A stretch of DNA of 64,000 bases from Methylocystis sp. B8 (GTDB lineage: Bacteria; Pseudomonadota; Alphaproteobacteria; Rhizobiales; Beijerinckiaceae). The translations under genes and the position numbers were made by a program. The stretch covers positions 162,316 through 226,315 of the forward strand of contig NZ_VBTZ01000005.1 of NCBI RefSeq assembly GCF_005771425.1. Direction: 5' to 3'. The notes under the pieces are model-generated. The model did no database searches and was not told the DNA's origin. It worked only from the letters and a program-made list of their open reading frames with translations. Positions 18,092-29,846 of the stretch are shown here, one piece after another. The first letter of the stretch is position 1. Every line of letters begins with the position of its first letter.

Positions 18092-18484
18092 TCACGCCCA
18101 TTTCTCGACGGCAAGGCCCGGAATGTCGTCGAAATCCTCAGTATTCGCCGCGACCAGCGTGAGGCTGAGATCAAGCGCCTGCGCGGCGATCATGCGATCG
18201 AGCGTTCGACGGCGCTTGGGGTCAACTTTCCGAAGCAGCGCCCCATAGGCGTCGGCCGCGCCGCGATCGAAGGGCAGCACGTCCAAATTCTCGGTAAGGA
18301 GCGCGATATTCTCGGCCAGCCGTTCATTGCTCTCGGCGGCCGCGGCGCCTGCCAGCGTTTCGGCGAGGCTGATCGCCGAAATCGCCACGTCGCCAATCTC
18401 GAGCGCTGAGAGCCGATCGAGCACGCCGGGAAAGCCTCGCGCCGCGGCGATGACGACATTGGTGTCGAGGAGGTAACGCGCCAC
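18092..18484 (-). CDS. vapC: VapC-type PIN-domain ribonuclease toxin
   Basis: A 130-residue PIN-domain protein. The acidic catalytic set is visible: Asp7 in LLDTNVVI, Glu42 in SLAETLAG, Asp96 in LDRMIAAQAL and Asp117 in NTEDFDDIPGL. VapC toxins cleave tRNA or rRNA and are neutralised by the cognate VapB, which is encoded 3 bases upstream here. The gene is the second of a two-gene operon and converges on prfB with only 6 bases between. All catalytic residues are intact, so the toxin is probably functional. Confidence 0.9.
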   Translation of the reverse strand: MARYLLDTNVVIAAARGFPGVLDRLSALEIGDVAISAISLAETLAGAAAAESNERLAENIALLTENLDVLPFDRGAADAYGALLRKVDPKRRRTLDRMIAAQALDLSLTLVAANTEDFDDIPGLAVEKWA

Positions 18485-18487
18485 GCG

Positions 18488-18724
18488 CTAGACCGCCTCA
18501 AAAAGCCGCTTCGGCGGCTTAAATTCTGGACGCGCCATCAAGGCGGGAGCCGGCGCGGTCCTTAGCCGCGCGACGAGATCCGCCATAGTGAGCCGCAGCG
18601 GCGTCACGATGAGACTTCCGCCCTGGCGCCGCACGACAACCTCCGCGCCTTCATCGAAAGCGATGTCGCGCGGAATTCTGACAGCAAGACTGTTGCCGGA
18701 TTTGAAGATTCGAGTCGCGCCCAT
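18488..18724 (-). CDS. vapB: VapB-type antitoxin with AbrB/SpoVT fold
   Basis: A 78-residue antitoxin. The N-terminal swapped-hairpin AbrB DNA-binding domain is seen in ATRIFKSGNSLAVRIPRDI and GAEVVVRRQGGSLIVTP. The C-terminal tail (about residues 50-78, LVARLRTAP and PPKRLF) would wrap the toxin. The open frame starts 10 codons further upstream, but the family start is at MGATRIFKSG. It is expected to repress its own promoter together with VapC; no operator was identified in the 200-base gap before the tRNA gene. Confidence 0.87.
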   Translation of the reverse strand: MGATRIFKSGNSLAVRIPRDIAFDEGAEVVVRRQGGSLIVTPLRLTMADLVARLRTAPAPALMARPEFKPPKRLFEAV

Positions 18725-18925
18725 AATGCGAGCGTGACAGCCGTTCCACCACACGTCAATCTGCGTATATATTTATCCACCGTGCGCGTCGCGCGTTCTC
18801 TGATCGTCCGACGCCCATGATCCGATTGTCCGGGCGCTGGGCCATCGCAAAACGCTCGGAAGCGAGGGGGCGTGCGACTTGATCCTCGCTCGTGGCGCAT
18901 GCTATTTCCGGCGGCCCATGGCTGC

Positions 18926-19015
18926 GGAGAGGTGGCTGAGTGGTTGAAAGCACCGCACTCGAAATGCGGCATACGGGCAACTGTATCGGGGGTTCGAATC
19001 CCTCCCTCTCCGCCA
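18926..19015 (+). tRNA. tRNA-Ser (anticodon CGA)
   Basis: A 90-base type II tRNA with a long variable arm. The acceptor stem GGAGAGG pairs with CCTCTCC, followed by discriminator G and an encoded CCA. The anticodon stem CCGCA/TGCGG encloses the loop CTCGAAA with anticodon CGA (18960-18962), reading UCG serine codons. The T arm carries GGTTCGAATC. Immediately downstream is AGTTTTTTAAAAACT (19015-19029), a T-rich palindrome that may act as terminator. Confidence 0.96.
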
Positions 19016-19152
19016 GTTTTTTAAAAACTAATTGAAATTTATGCTTTTTATCTAGGCCTGATCGCGAGTATTGCTTTCGGTCATACAACGAGCGCGCGCA
19101 CAAAGACACATTATAGCGAGCGTGCACTTGAAATTATCTCGGGTCAGCGGCG

Positions 19153-20580
19153 TCATATGTAGCGCACCGTAGTGAACATGCCGGCGGCCTGATGATACAC
19201 GAGATGACAGTGGAAAGCCCACCAGCCGGGATTATTCGCATCGAATGCGATGACAACGCGGCTCCCAGGCGTCACTAGCATGGTATCGCGCACCGCTCCA
19301 GGAAACCGCTTGCCGTCGATCTCCACCACTTGGAACTGGTGCCCGTGGAGATGCATCGGGTGGGGCATGAGCGTCTTATTCCTGAGCACGAGCTCGACGC
19401 GCTCGCCCTCCGCGACAGCCAGCGGCGGGACGTCCTTGTTCCAAACGACGCCGTTGATCGACCATACATAGCCGTTCATGTCGCCGGTCAGGTCGATTTG
19501 GTGAATCCGGTCCGGCTTGCGTTTGGCAAGCGGCTTCTTAGCGCGCAGCCGCCTTTCTAGGTCGAGGGTGAGCGCCAGCGATGGCGTCGGCGCATTTTCT
19601 GGAATGCGGGTTACCGGAGCGCGTCCTGCAACAAGGATCACGCCGGTCTGTCGACGCTCGCCTTCCAAAATTGCCAACACGGGAAAGCTGACGTGACTGC
19701 GCGGAACTTTGATGAGGATGTCGAGGCGCTGAGCGACCGCGATCGGAAAGCGCTGTCCCGCAATTGGGCGCACGCTGGATCCGTCAACGGCGATAAGCGC
19801 GCCGCTAAGCGCGCCGAGATCGAGATGGAAAGCGCTCATTGACGAGCTGTTGATGACGCGCAGCAGAAGCGGCTCGCCGGGCTCCACGCGGATTGTTTCG
19901 GGGTCGGCGAGCGTACGATCGTTGGCCAGGAACGCGTCATATCTCACGTCATTTAGGTCCGGGCTCGGAACTGCGCCTCCGTTCACCATTTCTGGCTCTG
20001 CAGACCGGGAACTGAGCGGGGTGCGCTTCTTCCGCAGCTCCGCATAAATTTGTGCGGGCGGAGTGAAGCTAAAATCCGCCAACATAATCGTCGCTTCCTG
20101 CTGACCTGGCGAGTCGCGCCCGTCGCGAATAATGAGCGGGGCTGCGAGCAGAGATTGTTCTTGTAGGCCTTCGTGCGAATGCATCCAGAACGTGCCCCCA
20201 AAGCGCAGCGGGAAGTCATATTCGGCGCTGGCGCCAGGCGAAATCGGCGGTCCTGAAATGCCAGGCACGCCATCCTGGCGCCAAGGAGGCGCCAAGCCAT
20301 GCCAATGGATAAGGGTTGGCGCATCGAGTTCATTGTCGACGCGAACGCGGAACCGCCTTCCCACTTCGGTGACAAGCCCCTGCGCGCCATCTGGTTGGCG
20401 AATGCCGAGCACCGACGCCAATTTTCCGTTCACTTCGATGTTGCGCCGCTGCACGCGGAGGATCGTAACCGTCTCCGGTTTTTCCCCCACGGCGACCGAG
20501 CCGTACTGCGCCCACGACCGATGAGGTAAGGTGACGCTGGCGGCGAAGGCGGAGAGCAGCGCAGATCGACGTGACAGCAT
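19153..20580 (-). CDS. Tat-exported multicopper oxidase (CueO/CopA-type)
   Basis: A 475-residue periplasmic laccase-like oxidase that probably oxidises Cu(I) or phenolic compounds as part of copper tolerance. The leader has twin arginines (SRRSALLS) and a hydrophobic stretch ending SWAQ. Copper ligands are complete: HWHG and HSHEG in domain 1, HPMHLHGHQF and the HCHLVYHQAAGM type 1 plus trinuclear signature at the C-terminus. No Met-rich insert as in E. coli CueO is evident. It is divergent from the copper ATPase copA, with 192 bases between. Confidence 0.9.
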   Translation of the reverse strand: MLSRRSALLSAFAASVTLPHRSWAQYGSVAVGEKPETVTILRVQRRNIEVNGKLASVLGIRQPDGAQGLVTEVGRRFRVRVDNELDAPTLIHWHGLAPPWRQDGVPGISGPPISPGASAEYDFPLRFGGTFWMHSHEGLQEQSLLAAPLIIRDGRDSPGQQEATIMLADFSFTPPAQIYAELRKKRTPLSSRSAEPEMVNGGAVPSPDLNDVRYDAFLANDRTLADPETIRVEPGEPLLLRVINSSSMSAFHLDLGALSGALIAVDGSSVRPIAGQRFPIAVAQRLDILIKVPRSHVSFPVLAILEGERRQTGVILVAGRAPVTRIPENAPTPSLALTLDLERRLRAKKPLAKRKPDRIHQIDLTGDMNGYVWSINGVVWNKDVPPLAVAEGERVELVLRNKTLMPHPMHLHGHQFQVVEIDGKRFPGAVRDTMLVTPGSRVVIAFDANNPGWWAFHCHLVYHQAAGMFTTVRYI

Positions 20581-20772
20581 GAGGGTCGCCTCCTCAAAAA
20601 GTCCTCTCGCGCAGCAGACCCTACTATGGAGAGCAAGAAAAACTCAAAAGCTCACCGATCTGCATAGCTCCAAAAACGCGGCGTCGGGAGTCCGCCACAT
20701 AGTGGGGTTGTTGCGCTGTCGAATGCGTAAGCTATCTAATATTGGAAAATCATTCGGCACGAGGATAGCCGC

Positions 20773-23028
20773 ATGGCTCACGAGCATGGACATGGTGGCG
20801 CCTCGCATAAGGAGTCACAAACGGCTGGCGATGGGCGCATGATCGACGCTGAGCATCAAGACCTCTCCCATGCGGCTGGCGTCATTTACACCTGCCCAAT
20901 GCATCCGCAGATTCGCCAGATCGGACCCGGCAATTGTCCGATCTGCGGCATGACGCTTGAGCCGCTTGTCGTGTCGACTGAAGCCGAACCGAACGCCGAG
21001 CTCATCGACATGACAAGGCGATTCTGGATCGGGCTGGCGTTGACGACGCCGGTGTTCGTCTTGGAGATGGGCGGCCATTTATTCAATCTTCATCATTGGC
21101 TCGCGCCACAGGCGTCGAATTGGATTCAGCTCACATTGGCGACACCGGTCGTGCTTTGGGCCGGCTGGCCATTCTTCGTTCGCGGCGCGCAGTCGCTCGT
21201 GAGCCGCAACCTCAATATGTTCACGTTGATCGCCATGGGGACGGGCATCGCCTGGATCTACAGCGTCGTCGCGACCTTGGCGCCGTCGCTTTTCCCACCC
21301 GCATTCCGCAACATGGACGGCTCTGTCCCGATCTATTTCGAGGCGGCGGCGGTTATCACCGTCCTCGTTCTACTTGGACAAGTTCTTGAACTGCGCGCCA
21401 GGGAGCAAACTGGCGGCGCCATTCGCGCCTTGCTCGATCTCGCCCCCAAAATGGCGACTCGACTTAACGCTGACGGATCTGACGAAGAAGTTGTGTTGGA
21501 TCATGTGAAGGTCGGCGACCGCTTACGCGTGCGTCCAGGAGAAAAGGTCCCCGTGGACGGCGAACTTATCGAGGGTCGTAGCGCAGTCGACGAATCGATG
21601 GTCACCGGCGAGTCGATGCCAGTGACAAAAAATGCAGGCGACAAGGTCATTGGCGGAACGCTCAATCAGACGGGCGGCTTCATCATGGGCGCCGAGAAAG
21701 TCGGCCGCGACACTGTGCTCTCTCGGATTGTCGAGATGGTGGCGTCTGCGCAGAGAAGCCGCGCGCCAATACAACGCCTGGCCGACCAAGTGGCGGGATG
21801 GTTTGTGCCTATCGTCATTCTCGTCGCCGTTCTTGCATTTCTTGCCTGGGGGATGTGGGGACCGGAACCACGAATGACCTATGGCCTTGTAGCGGCGGTT
21901 TCCGTTCTCATCATCGCTTGCCCTTGCGCGCTCGGACTTGCGACGCCCATGTCGATCATGGTCGGCGTTGGACGCGGCGCGCAGTCGGGCGTGCTGATAA
22001 AGAACGCGGAAGCGTTGGAGCGATTGGAAAAGATCGACACTCTGGTCGTTGACAAGACCGGAACGATCACCGAGGGCAAGCCGCGCGTAATCGCAATCCA
22101 CGCTATCGTTGGGGTCAGGGAGGATCGCCTGTTGGCGACGGCTGCGAGCCTTGAACGCGCCAGCGAACATCCGCTGGCGTTGGCGATCGTTCAGGCCGCG
22201 ACCGAGCGCGGCCTTGCGCTCACGGAGGCGACGGATTTCGATTCTCCTGTTGGTAAGGGCGTTATTGGCCGGGTTGAGGGTCAAACGGTCGCGATCGGCA
22301 ATCGTCGATACCTCTCAGAACTCGGCATTGACGCGACGCCGCTCGACAGCGAGGCCGAACGTCTGCGCGAAGAAGCCGCGACTGCGATCTTTGTCGCAAT
22401 CGATGGAAAAATCTGCGGCGTCATCGGCATCGCCGATCCAGTCAAATCAACGACGTTGGAGGCGCTCCAATCGCTGCGCGACGATGGCGTCGCTGTCGTG
22501 ATGCTGACCGGCGACAATTGGACGACGGCGCGCGCCGTCGCAAAGCGCTTGGGGATAAATGAGGTCGAAGCCGAAATCCTCCCCGAAGACAAAAGCAAGG
22601 TCGTAAGTCGCTTGCGCGAAACAGGCCGAATCGTCGCCATGGCGGGAGACGGCGTGAATGATGCGCCCGCCTTGGCCGCCGCCGATGTTGGCATAGCCAT
22701 GGGAACGGGCACTGACGTCGCGATCGAGAGCGCTGGCGTCACTTTATTGAAGGGAGATTTACGAGGCATCGTCCGCGGCCGACGGCTTTCCAAGACGACA
22801 ATGCGCAACATTCGCGAGAATCTGTTCTTTGCATTTTTCTATAACGCCGCCGGCGTGCCGATCGCGGCCGGCGCGCTCTATCCGGCCTTTGGGCTGCTCT
22901 TGTCGCCGACGATCGCCGCCGCGGCGATGGCGCTGTCTTCGGTTAGCGTGGTCCTCAATTCTCTACGGTTGCGCCAAGCGGAGATCGAACCCAAGGCCAA
23001 AATTGAGATGCCGCCGTTTTCGACTTAG
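20773..23028 (+). CDS. copA: Copper-exporting P1B-type ATPase CopA
   Basis: A 751-residue inner-membrane ATPase that exports Cu(I). The N-terminus lacks HMA domains. It has a His-rich start (HEHGHGG) and a YHS-like heavy-metal binding domain with CPMHP and CPICGM (Cys41, Cys55, Cys58). Core motifs are all present: TGESMPV, the transmembrane metal site CPC near 383, the phosphorylation site DKTGT near 426, EHPLA in the nucleotide domain, TGDNWTTA and [10 protein letters not shown]. Its N-terminal type is like many alphaproteobacterial copper ATPases. It forms a copper-detoxification pair with the divergent multicopper oxidase; no copper regulator is adjacent. Confidence 0.94.
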   Translation: MAHEHGHGGASHKESQTAGDGRMIDAEHQDLSHAAGVIYTCPMHPQIRQIGPGNCPICGMTLEPLVVSTEAEPNAELIDMTRRFWIGLALTTPVFVLEMGGHLFNLHHWLAPQASNWIQLTLATPVVLWAGWPFFVRGAQSLVSRNLNMFTLIAMGTGIAWIYSVVATLAPSLFPPAFRNMDGSVPIYFEAAAVITVLVLLGQVLELRAREQTGGAIRALLDLAPKMATRLNADGSDEEVVLDHVKVGDRLRVRPGEKVPVDGELIEGRSAVDESMVTGESMPVTKNAGDKVIGGTLNQTGGFIMGAEKVGRDTVLSRIVEMVASAQRSRAPIQRLADQVAGWFVPIVILVAVLAFLAWGMWGPEPRMTYGLVAAVSVLIIACPCALGLATPMSIMVGVGRGAQSGVLIKNAEALERLEKIDTLVVDKTGTITEGKPRVIAIHAIVGVREDRLLATAASLERASEHPLALAIVQAATERGLALTEATDFDSPVGKGVIGRVEGQTVAIGNRRYLSELGIDATPLDSEAERLREEAATAIFVAIDGKICGVIGIADPVKSTTLEALQSLRDDGVAVVMLTGDNWTTARAVAKRLGINEVEAEILPEDKSKVVSRLRETGRIVAMAGDGVNDAPALAAADVGIAMGTGTDVAIESAGVTLLKGDLRGIVRGRRLSKTTMRNIRENLFFAFFYNAAGVPIAAGALYPAFGLLLSPTIAAAAMALSSVSVVLNSLRLRQAEIEPKAKIEMPPFST

Positions 23029-23071
23029 CCTTGTGAGCCCGCAGCGCATGTTGGCGAAAGGCGTACAGACT

Positions 23072-23530
23072 TCATCCACACGGATTTCCGACGGATCCGC
23101 TTAATTTCGCGAGGGTCAAGCGATCGCCGCGACCGGCGAAATATTTGCGCAGCGCCTCGGCGAAGAGCGGCTCTTCAGGCGCGGCGGCCGCAAACAACGT
23201 CATCGACGAATGAAACTTCAACTCATCGGGATGGCCGAAGATCTCATGCGCGCTGCGTCCTTCAGCCTTGTTGACGAGTCCGACGCATTCCTTAAGCCGC
23301 GCGCCCAATAAAGAGTGATCGAGATAGGCGTGCGCCTCGGCGAGCGAGCGGATGGCGTAGCGCTGCGCCATGGCGCTTGCCCCAAGCCCTTCGAGTTGCG
23401 GAAAAACGAACCACATCCAATGACTGCGCTTGCGGCCCGAGGCGAGCTCCGCCGTCGCTTGCGCGTAGATCGGCTTTTGCACCGCGACGAAGCGGTCGAG
23501 ATCGTAAGGATCGCCCGAGGCGCCCGTCAT
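23072..23530 (-). CDS. DUF1810 family protein
   Basis: A 152-residue cytoplasmic protein of the DUF1810 family. It has the typical N-terminal DPYDLDRFVAVQKPIYAQATAEL, the SHWMWFVFPQL motif, IRSLAEAHAYLDH and DELKFHSSMTLFA. The family is widespread and uncharacterised, with a NADAR-like fold suggested by some classifications. The start is placed at MTGASGDPYD; upstream in-frame codons fall inside the palindromic repeat at 23558. Its context (after copA, before metH) gives no functional clue. Confidence 0.88.
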   Translation of the reverse strand: MTGASGDPYDLDRFVAVQKPIYAQATAELASGRKRSHWMWFVFPQLEGLGASAMAQRYAIRSLAEAHAYLDHSLLGARLKECVGLVNKAEGRSAHEIFGHPDELKFHSSMTLFAAAAPEEPLFAEALRKYFAGRGDRLTLAKLSGSVGNPCG

Positions 23531-23557
23531 GACGAATCCGCGTTGATCAACTCGGAT

Positions 23558-23665
23558 GTCATTCCCGACGCTTCGCCGCAAGCGAAGCGATCGGGAATCC
23601 AGATATGACAGCTTTCCGGGTTGACACTGGATTCCCGGTCAGGCCTGCGGCCTGCCGGGAATGAC
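23558..23665. repeat. Double palindromic (REP/BIME-like) element
   Basis: There are two hairpins. One is at 23561-23599 (ATTCCCGA...CTTCG / CGAAG...TCGGGAAT) and the other at 23631-23662 (ATTCCCGG...AGGC / GCCT...CCGGGAAT). The outer edges GTCATTCCCG and CGGGAATGAC mirror each other, as do the inner GGGAATCCAG and CTGGATTCCC, so the whole is an imperfect inverted pair. A related single unit lies at 51204-51241. It sits between convergent-free minus-strand genes metH and DUF1810 and may terminate or stabilise transcripts. Confidence 0.8.
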
Positions 23666-23678
23666 AACGAATTGCGTA

Positions 23679-27394
<3,716 letters not shown>

Positions 27395-27398
<4 letters not shown>

Positions 27399-28294
27399 GC
27401 AAGGGCCTTTTCACGCAGGGGACGAACGCCGAGGAGGTGGCAAATGGCGAAGACGAGATCGGCGCGATTATTGGTGTAGAAGTGGAATTCGTTGACTCCG
27501 GCGCGGGCCAGACTCATCACCTGTTCGACGGCGGTCGTGGCGGCGATGAGCGCGCGGGTTTCCGGATCTTCATCCAGTCCGTCGAACCGCTCGGCGAGCC
27601 AGCGCGGCACGCTCGCCCCAGCCTTCTGCGCGAAACCCGCGACCTGCTTGAAATTGCGGATCGGCATGATGCCCGGCACGATCGGAATCGTAATTCCACG
27701 CGCGCGCGCCTTGTCGAGAAATCTGAAGTAGATGTCGTTGTCGAAGAAGAACTGCGTAATGGCGCGCGTCGCGCCGGCATCGATTTTCGCCTGCAGCGCG
27801 TCGAGGTCCTGCTCGATCGACGCGCTTTCCGGATGGCCTTCTGGATAGGTTGAGACCGAAATCTCAAAGTCCCCAATCCGGCGAATGCCGCTCACGAGAT
27901 CCGTCGAATTGGCGTAGCCTTTGGGATGCGGCTCGAATTTCGTGCCGACGCCCGTCGGCGGATCGCCGCGCAGCGCGACGATATGGCGAACGCCAGCCTC
28001 CCAATAATCGCGCAGGATTTCGTCGATCTCCTCGCGCGCCGAGGAGACGCAGGTGAGATGGGCGGCGGGCTTTACGTCGGTCTCGCGCACAATGCGCGCG
28101 ACGATCGAATGGGTGCGCTCGCGGGTGGTGCCGCCCGCGCCATAGGTGACGGACACGAAATGCGGTCGCAGCGCTGCAAGTCGTTTGATCGACTGCCAGA
28201 GCTGAGTCTCCATCTCCGGCGTTTTGGGCGGGAAGAATTCATAGGAGATCGCAAATTGATTTTGCGACGCTGTGGGATGAAGCGCGTTAAACAT
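27395..28294 (-). CDS. metF: 5,10-methylenetetrahydrofolate reductase MetF
   Basis: A flavoenzyme that makes the 5-methyl-THF used by MetH, 299 residues. It shows the N-terminal [50 protein letters not shown] and the [14 protein letters not shown] motif. The start ATG 28294 overlaps the stop of the upstream ArsR-methyltransferase gene (TGATG), so a longer frame opening at 28360 is not used. The order regulator-metF-metH forms a methionine-synthesis operon. Confidence 0.96.
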
Positions 28295-29304
28295 CAGGCT
28301 GTCTCGTAAGAAGCGGCGGGAATGGGATCGGCGATGACGCGCGGATCGCGCGCGAGCCACAAGAACACGGTGAGCTTGGCGCCTTCGTTCGCGTCGGGCG
28401 CCAGTTCGCGCCGCTGGATGACGTCAAGGCCCGCCTGCGTCAGCAATCCAGTGATTTCAGCGTCCGAGAAGCCGAGCCGGCGATGCGCATGCGTGTCGCG
28501 CAGCGTCTCTTCATGATGGGGCGCGAAGTCGACGACGAGAAGCCGGCCGCCGGGCGCAAGCACCCGCGCCGCCTCACGCAGCGCGCGGCCCGGATCGTCG
28601 AGAAAGTGCAGGACCTGATGCATGATGGCGAGGTCAACGGAATTGCGCTCGATCGGCAGCGCATAGATGTCGCCCTGGCGCAGCTGCACATTGTTGAAGC
28701 CGGTTTCTTCAAGCCGGCCGCGCGCGACGCCAAGCATGGCGGAGGAGAGATCGACGCCGACGGCGCGTTCGGCCTGCGGCGCAAAAATTTCCAACATGCG
28801 GCCGGCGCCGGCGCCGAGATCGAGCAGGTTGCGCACCGGCTTGTCGCCGACGACGTCGCGCATCGCCTCTTCGACACGCTCCTCGGGGACGTGCAGCGCG
28901 CGGATGCGATCCCACTCTTCCGCATGCGCGGCGAAATAGCGGGCGGCGTTTTCGGCGCGCGCCTGGCGCACCTGCGCAAGCCTCGCGCGGTCGCCGGCGA
29001 GAAGCGCGTCGTCAGCCTCCAGCCAACCGACAATGGCCCGTGCGAGGGCGCCTGGGGGTCCCATAGGCGACAGGCGGAAGAAGGCCCAGGCTCCTTCGCG
29101 GCGGCGCTCGACGAGGCCCGCTTCGACAAGGAGCTTGAGATGGCGCGAGACTCGCGGCTGAGACTGGCCCAGGATCGCAACAACCTCGCTCACCGTCAGT
29201 TCCGATTGGGCGAGCAACGCCAGGAGCCGCAGACGCGTCTCCTCTCCTGCTGCGTTCAGCGCCGCAAGCGTCGGTTCGAGGGATAATTTGGCCACGGCCT
29301 TCAT
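28294..29304 (-). CDS. ArsR-family regulator fused to SAM-dependent methyltransferase
   Basis: A 336-residue two-domain protein. Residues about 10-90 form a winged-helix ArsR domain (ETRLRLLALLAQSELTVSEVVAILGQSQPRVSRHLKLL). Residues about 150-336 form a class I methyltransferase domain (LLDLGAGAGRMLEIF, DIYALPI, APGGRLLVVDF). No ArsR metal-site cysteines are seen. The methyltransferase half may serve as a sensor for SAM or SAH rather than as an enzyme. It is first in the metF-metH operon and overlaps metF, so it is probably its local regulator (inference, analogous to SahR-type regulation). The start MKAVAKLSLEP is chosen over an upstream frame that would cross the operator. Confidence 0.87.
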   Translation of the reverse strand: MKAVAKLSLEPTLAALNAAGEETRLRLLALLAQSELTVSEVVAILGQSQPRVSRHLKLLVEAGLVERRREGAWAFFRLSPMGPPGALARAIVGWLEADDALLAGDRARLAQVRQARAENAARYFAAHAEEWDRIRALHVPEERVEEAMRDVVGDKPVRNLLDLGAGAGRMLEIFAPQAERAVGVDLSSAMLGVARGRLEETGFNNVQLRQGDIYALPIERNSVDLAIMHQVLHFLDDPGRALREAARVLAPGGRLLVVDFAPHHEETLRDTHAHRRLGFSDAEITGLLTQAGLDVIQRRELAPDANEGAKLTVFLWLARDPRVIADPIPAASYETA

Positions 29305-29319
29305 GATTGCTCCGTGAGA

Positions 29320-29337
29320 TATAAAGATATCTATATA
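29320..29337. promoter_or_regulatory. Operator candidate of the ArsR-methyltransferase/metF/metH operon
   Basis: TATAAAGATATCTATATA is an 18-base near-perfect palindrome (8 of 9 base pairs) lying 16-33 bases upstream of the regulator's start codon. It stands out in a GC-rich genome. A self-binding ArsR dimer would be expected to occupy it. Confidence 0.72.
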
Positions 29338-29749
29338 CGTCAAATGCACTGTGCGCAACCTTGCTTGCCGCTTTTTTGAGAACGAAAACGCTCTTGACCG
29401 AATCCGAAACCGGGTTCATCCTTTCGTCATATCGCACCTGTCGATCGGACAGCATGGTCGGCAGGCTCGCTCGGGCGGGACCTCGACGCGAAGGCGATCA
29501 GATAGGCCCGCAATCCCCTGTGTGGGCCGAACCGAGCAACAATGTTGCGAGAGGAGCATGACGCCACCGGGTCATACCAATTGACCGGCGTTGGTTCCGG
29601 TCACTGGGGGATCAAAGTCAGCTGCTTGATCCGCCCATCCTCTGAAACAATCTGACATCCTTCCGGGCGGCCGAACGCAAAGGCCAAGCATCGGGCGCCC
29701 GATCACAGACTGGACAATCCAGACCTGCTTCCGATTAAGGAGCAAAAAC
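29338..29749. other. Intergenic region upstream of the met operon
   Basis: About 410 bases with no supported gene. Short open frames here have no convincing ribosome-binding sites or motifs. It is bounded by the met-operon operator on one side and the bidirectional terminator of the CoA-transferase gene on the other. No SAM or SAH riboswitch could be recognised by eye. Confidence 0.5.
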
Positions 29750-29778
29750 GGCCCCGTGAGCTTCCGCGCCACGGGGCC
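29750..29778 (-). terminator. Intrinsic terminator after the CoA-transferase gene
   Basis: The 9-bp stem GGCCCCGTG / CACGGGGCC (29750-29758, 29770-29778) is followed on the minus strand by GTTTTTG, and on the plus strand by TGATTTATTTTC. It lies about 70 bases after the minus-strand CoA-transferase stop and may work in both directions. Confidence 0.75.
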
Positions 29779-29846
29779 TGATTTATTTTCAGCCGACAAA
29801 CGCCTAGGACGCAGCCGTCAACTCGGCCAGTAGTCCGAGCGCCAGC

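Noticed and set aside
19016..20772. Genomic island integrated at tRNA-Ser with an integrase
   Set aside because: No integrase, transposase or direct repeat of the tRNA 3' end was seen, so the copper module was left as an ordinary locus.
29305..29749. SAM or SAH riboswitch upstream of the met operon
   Set aside because: No recognisable conserved core or pseudoknot was found by eye; the AT-rich palindrome with an ArsR regulator explains control better.
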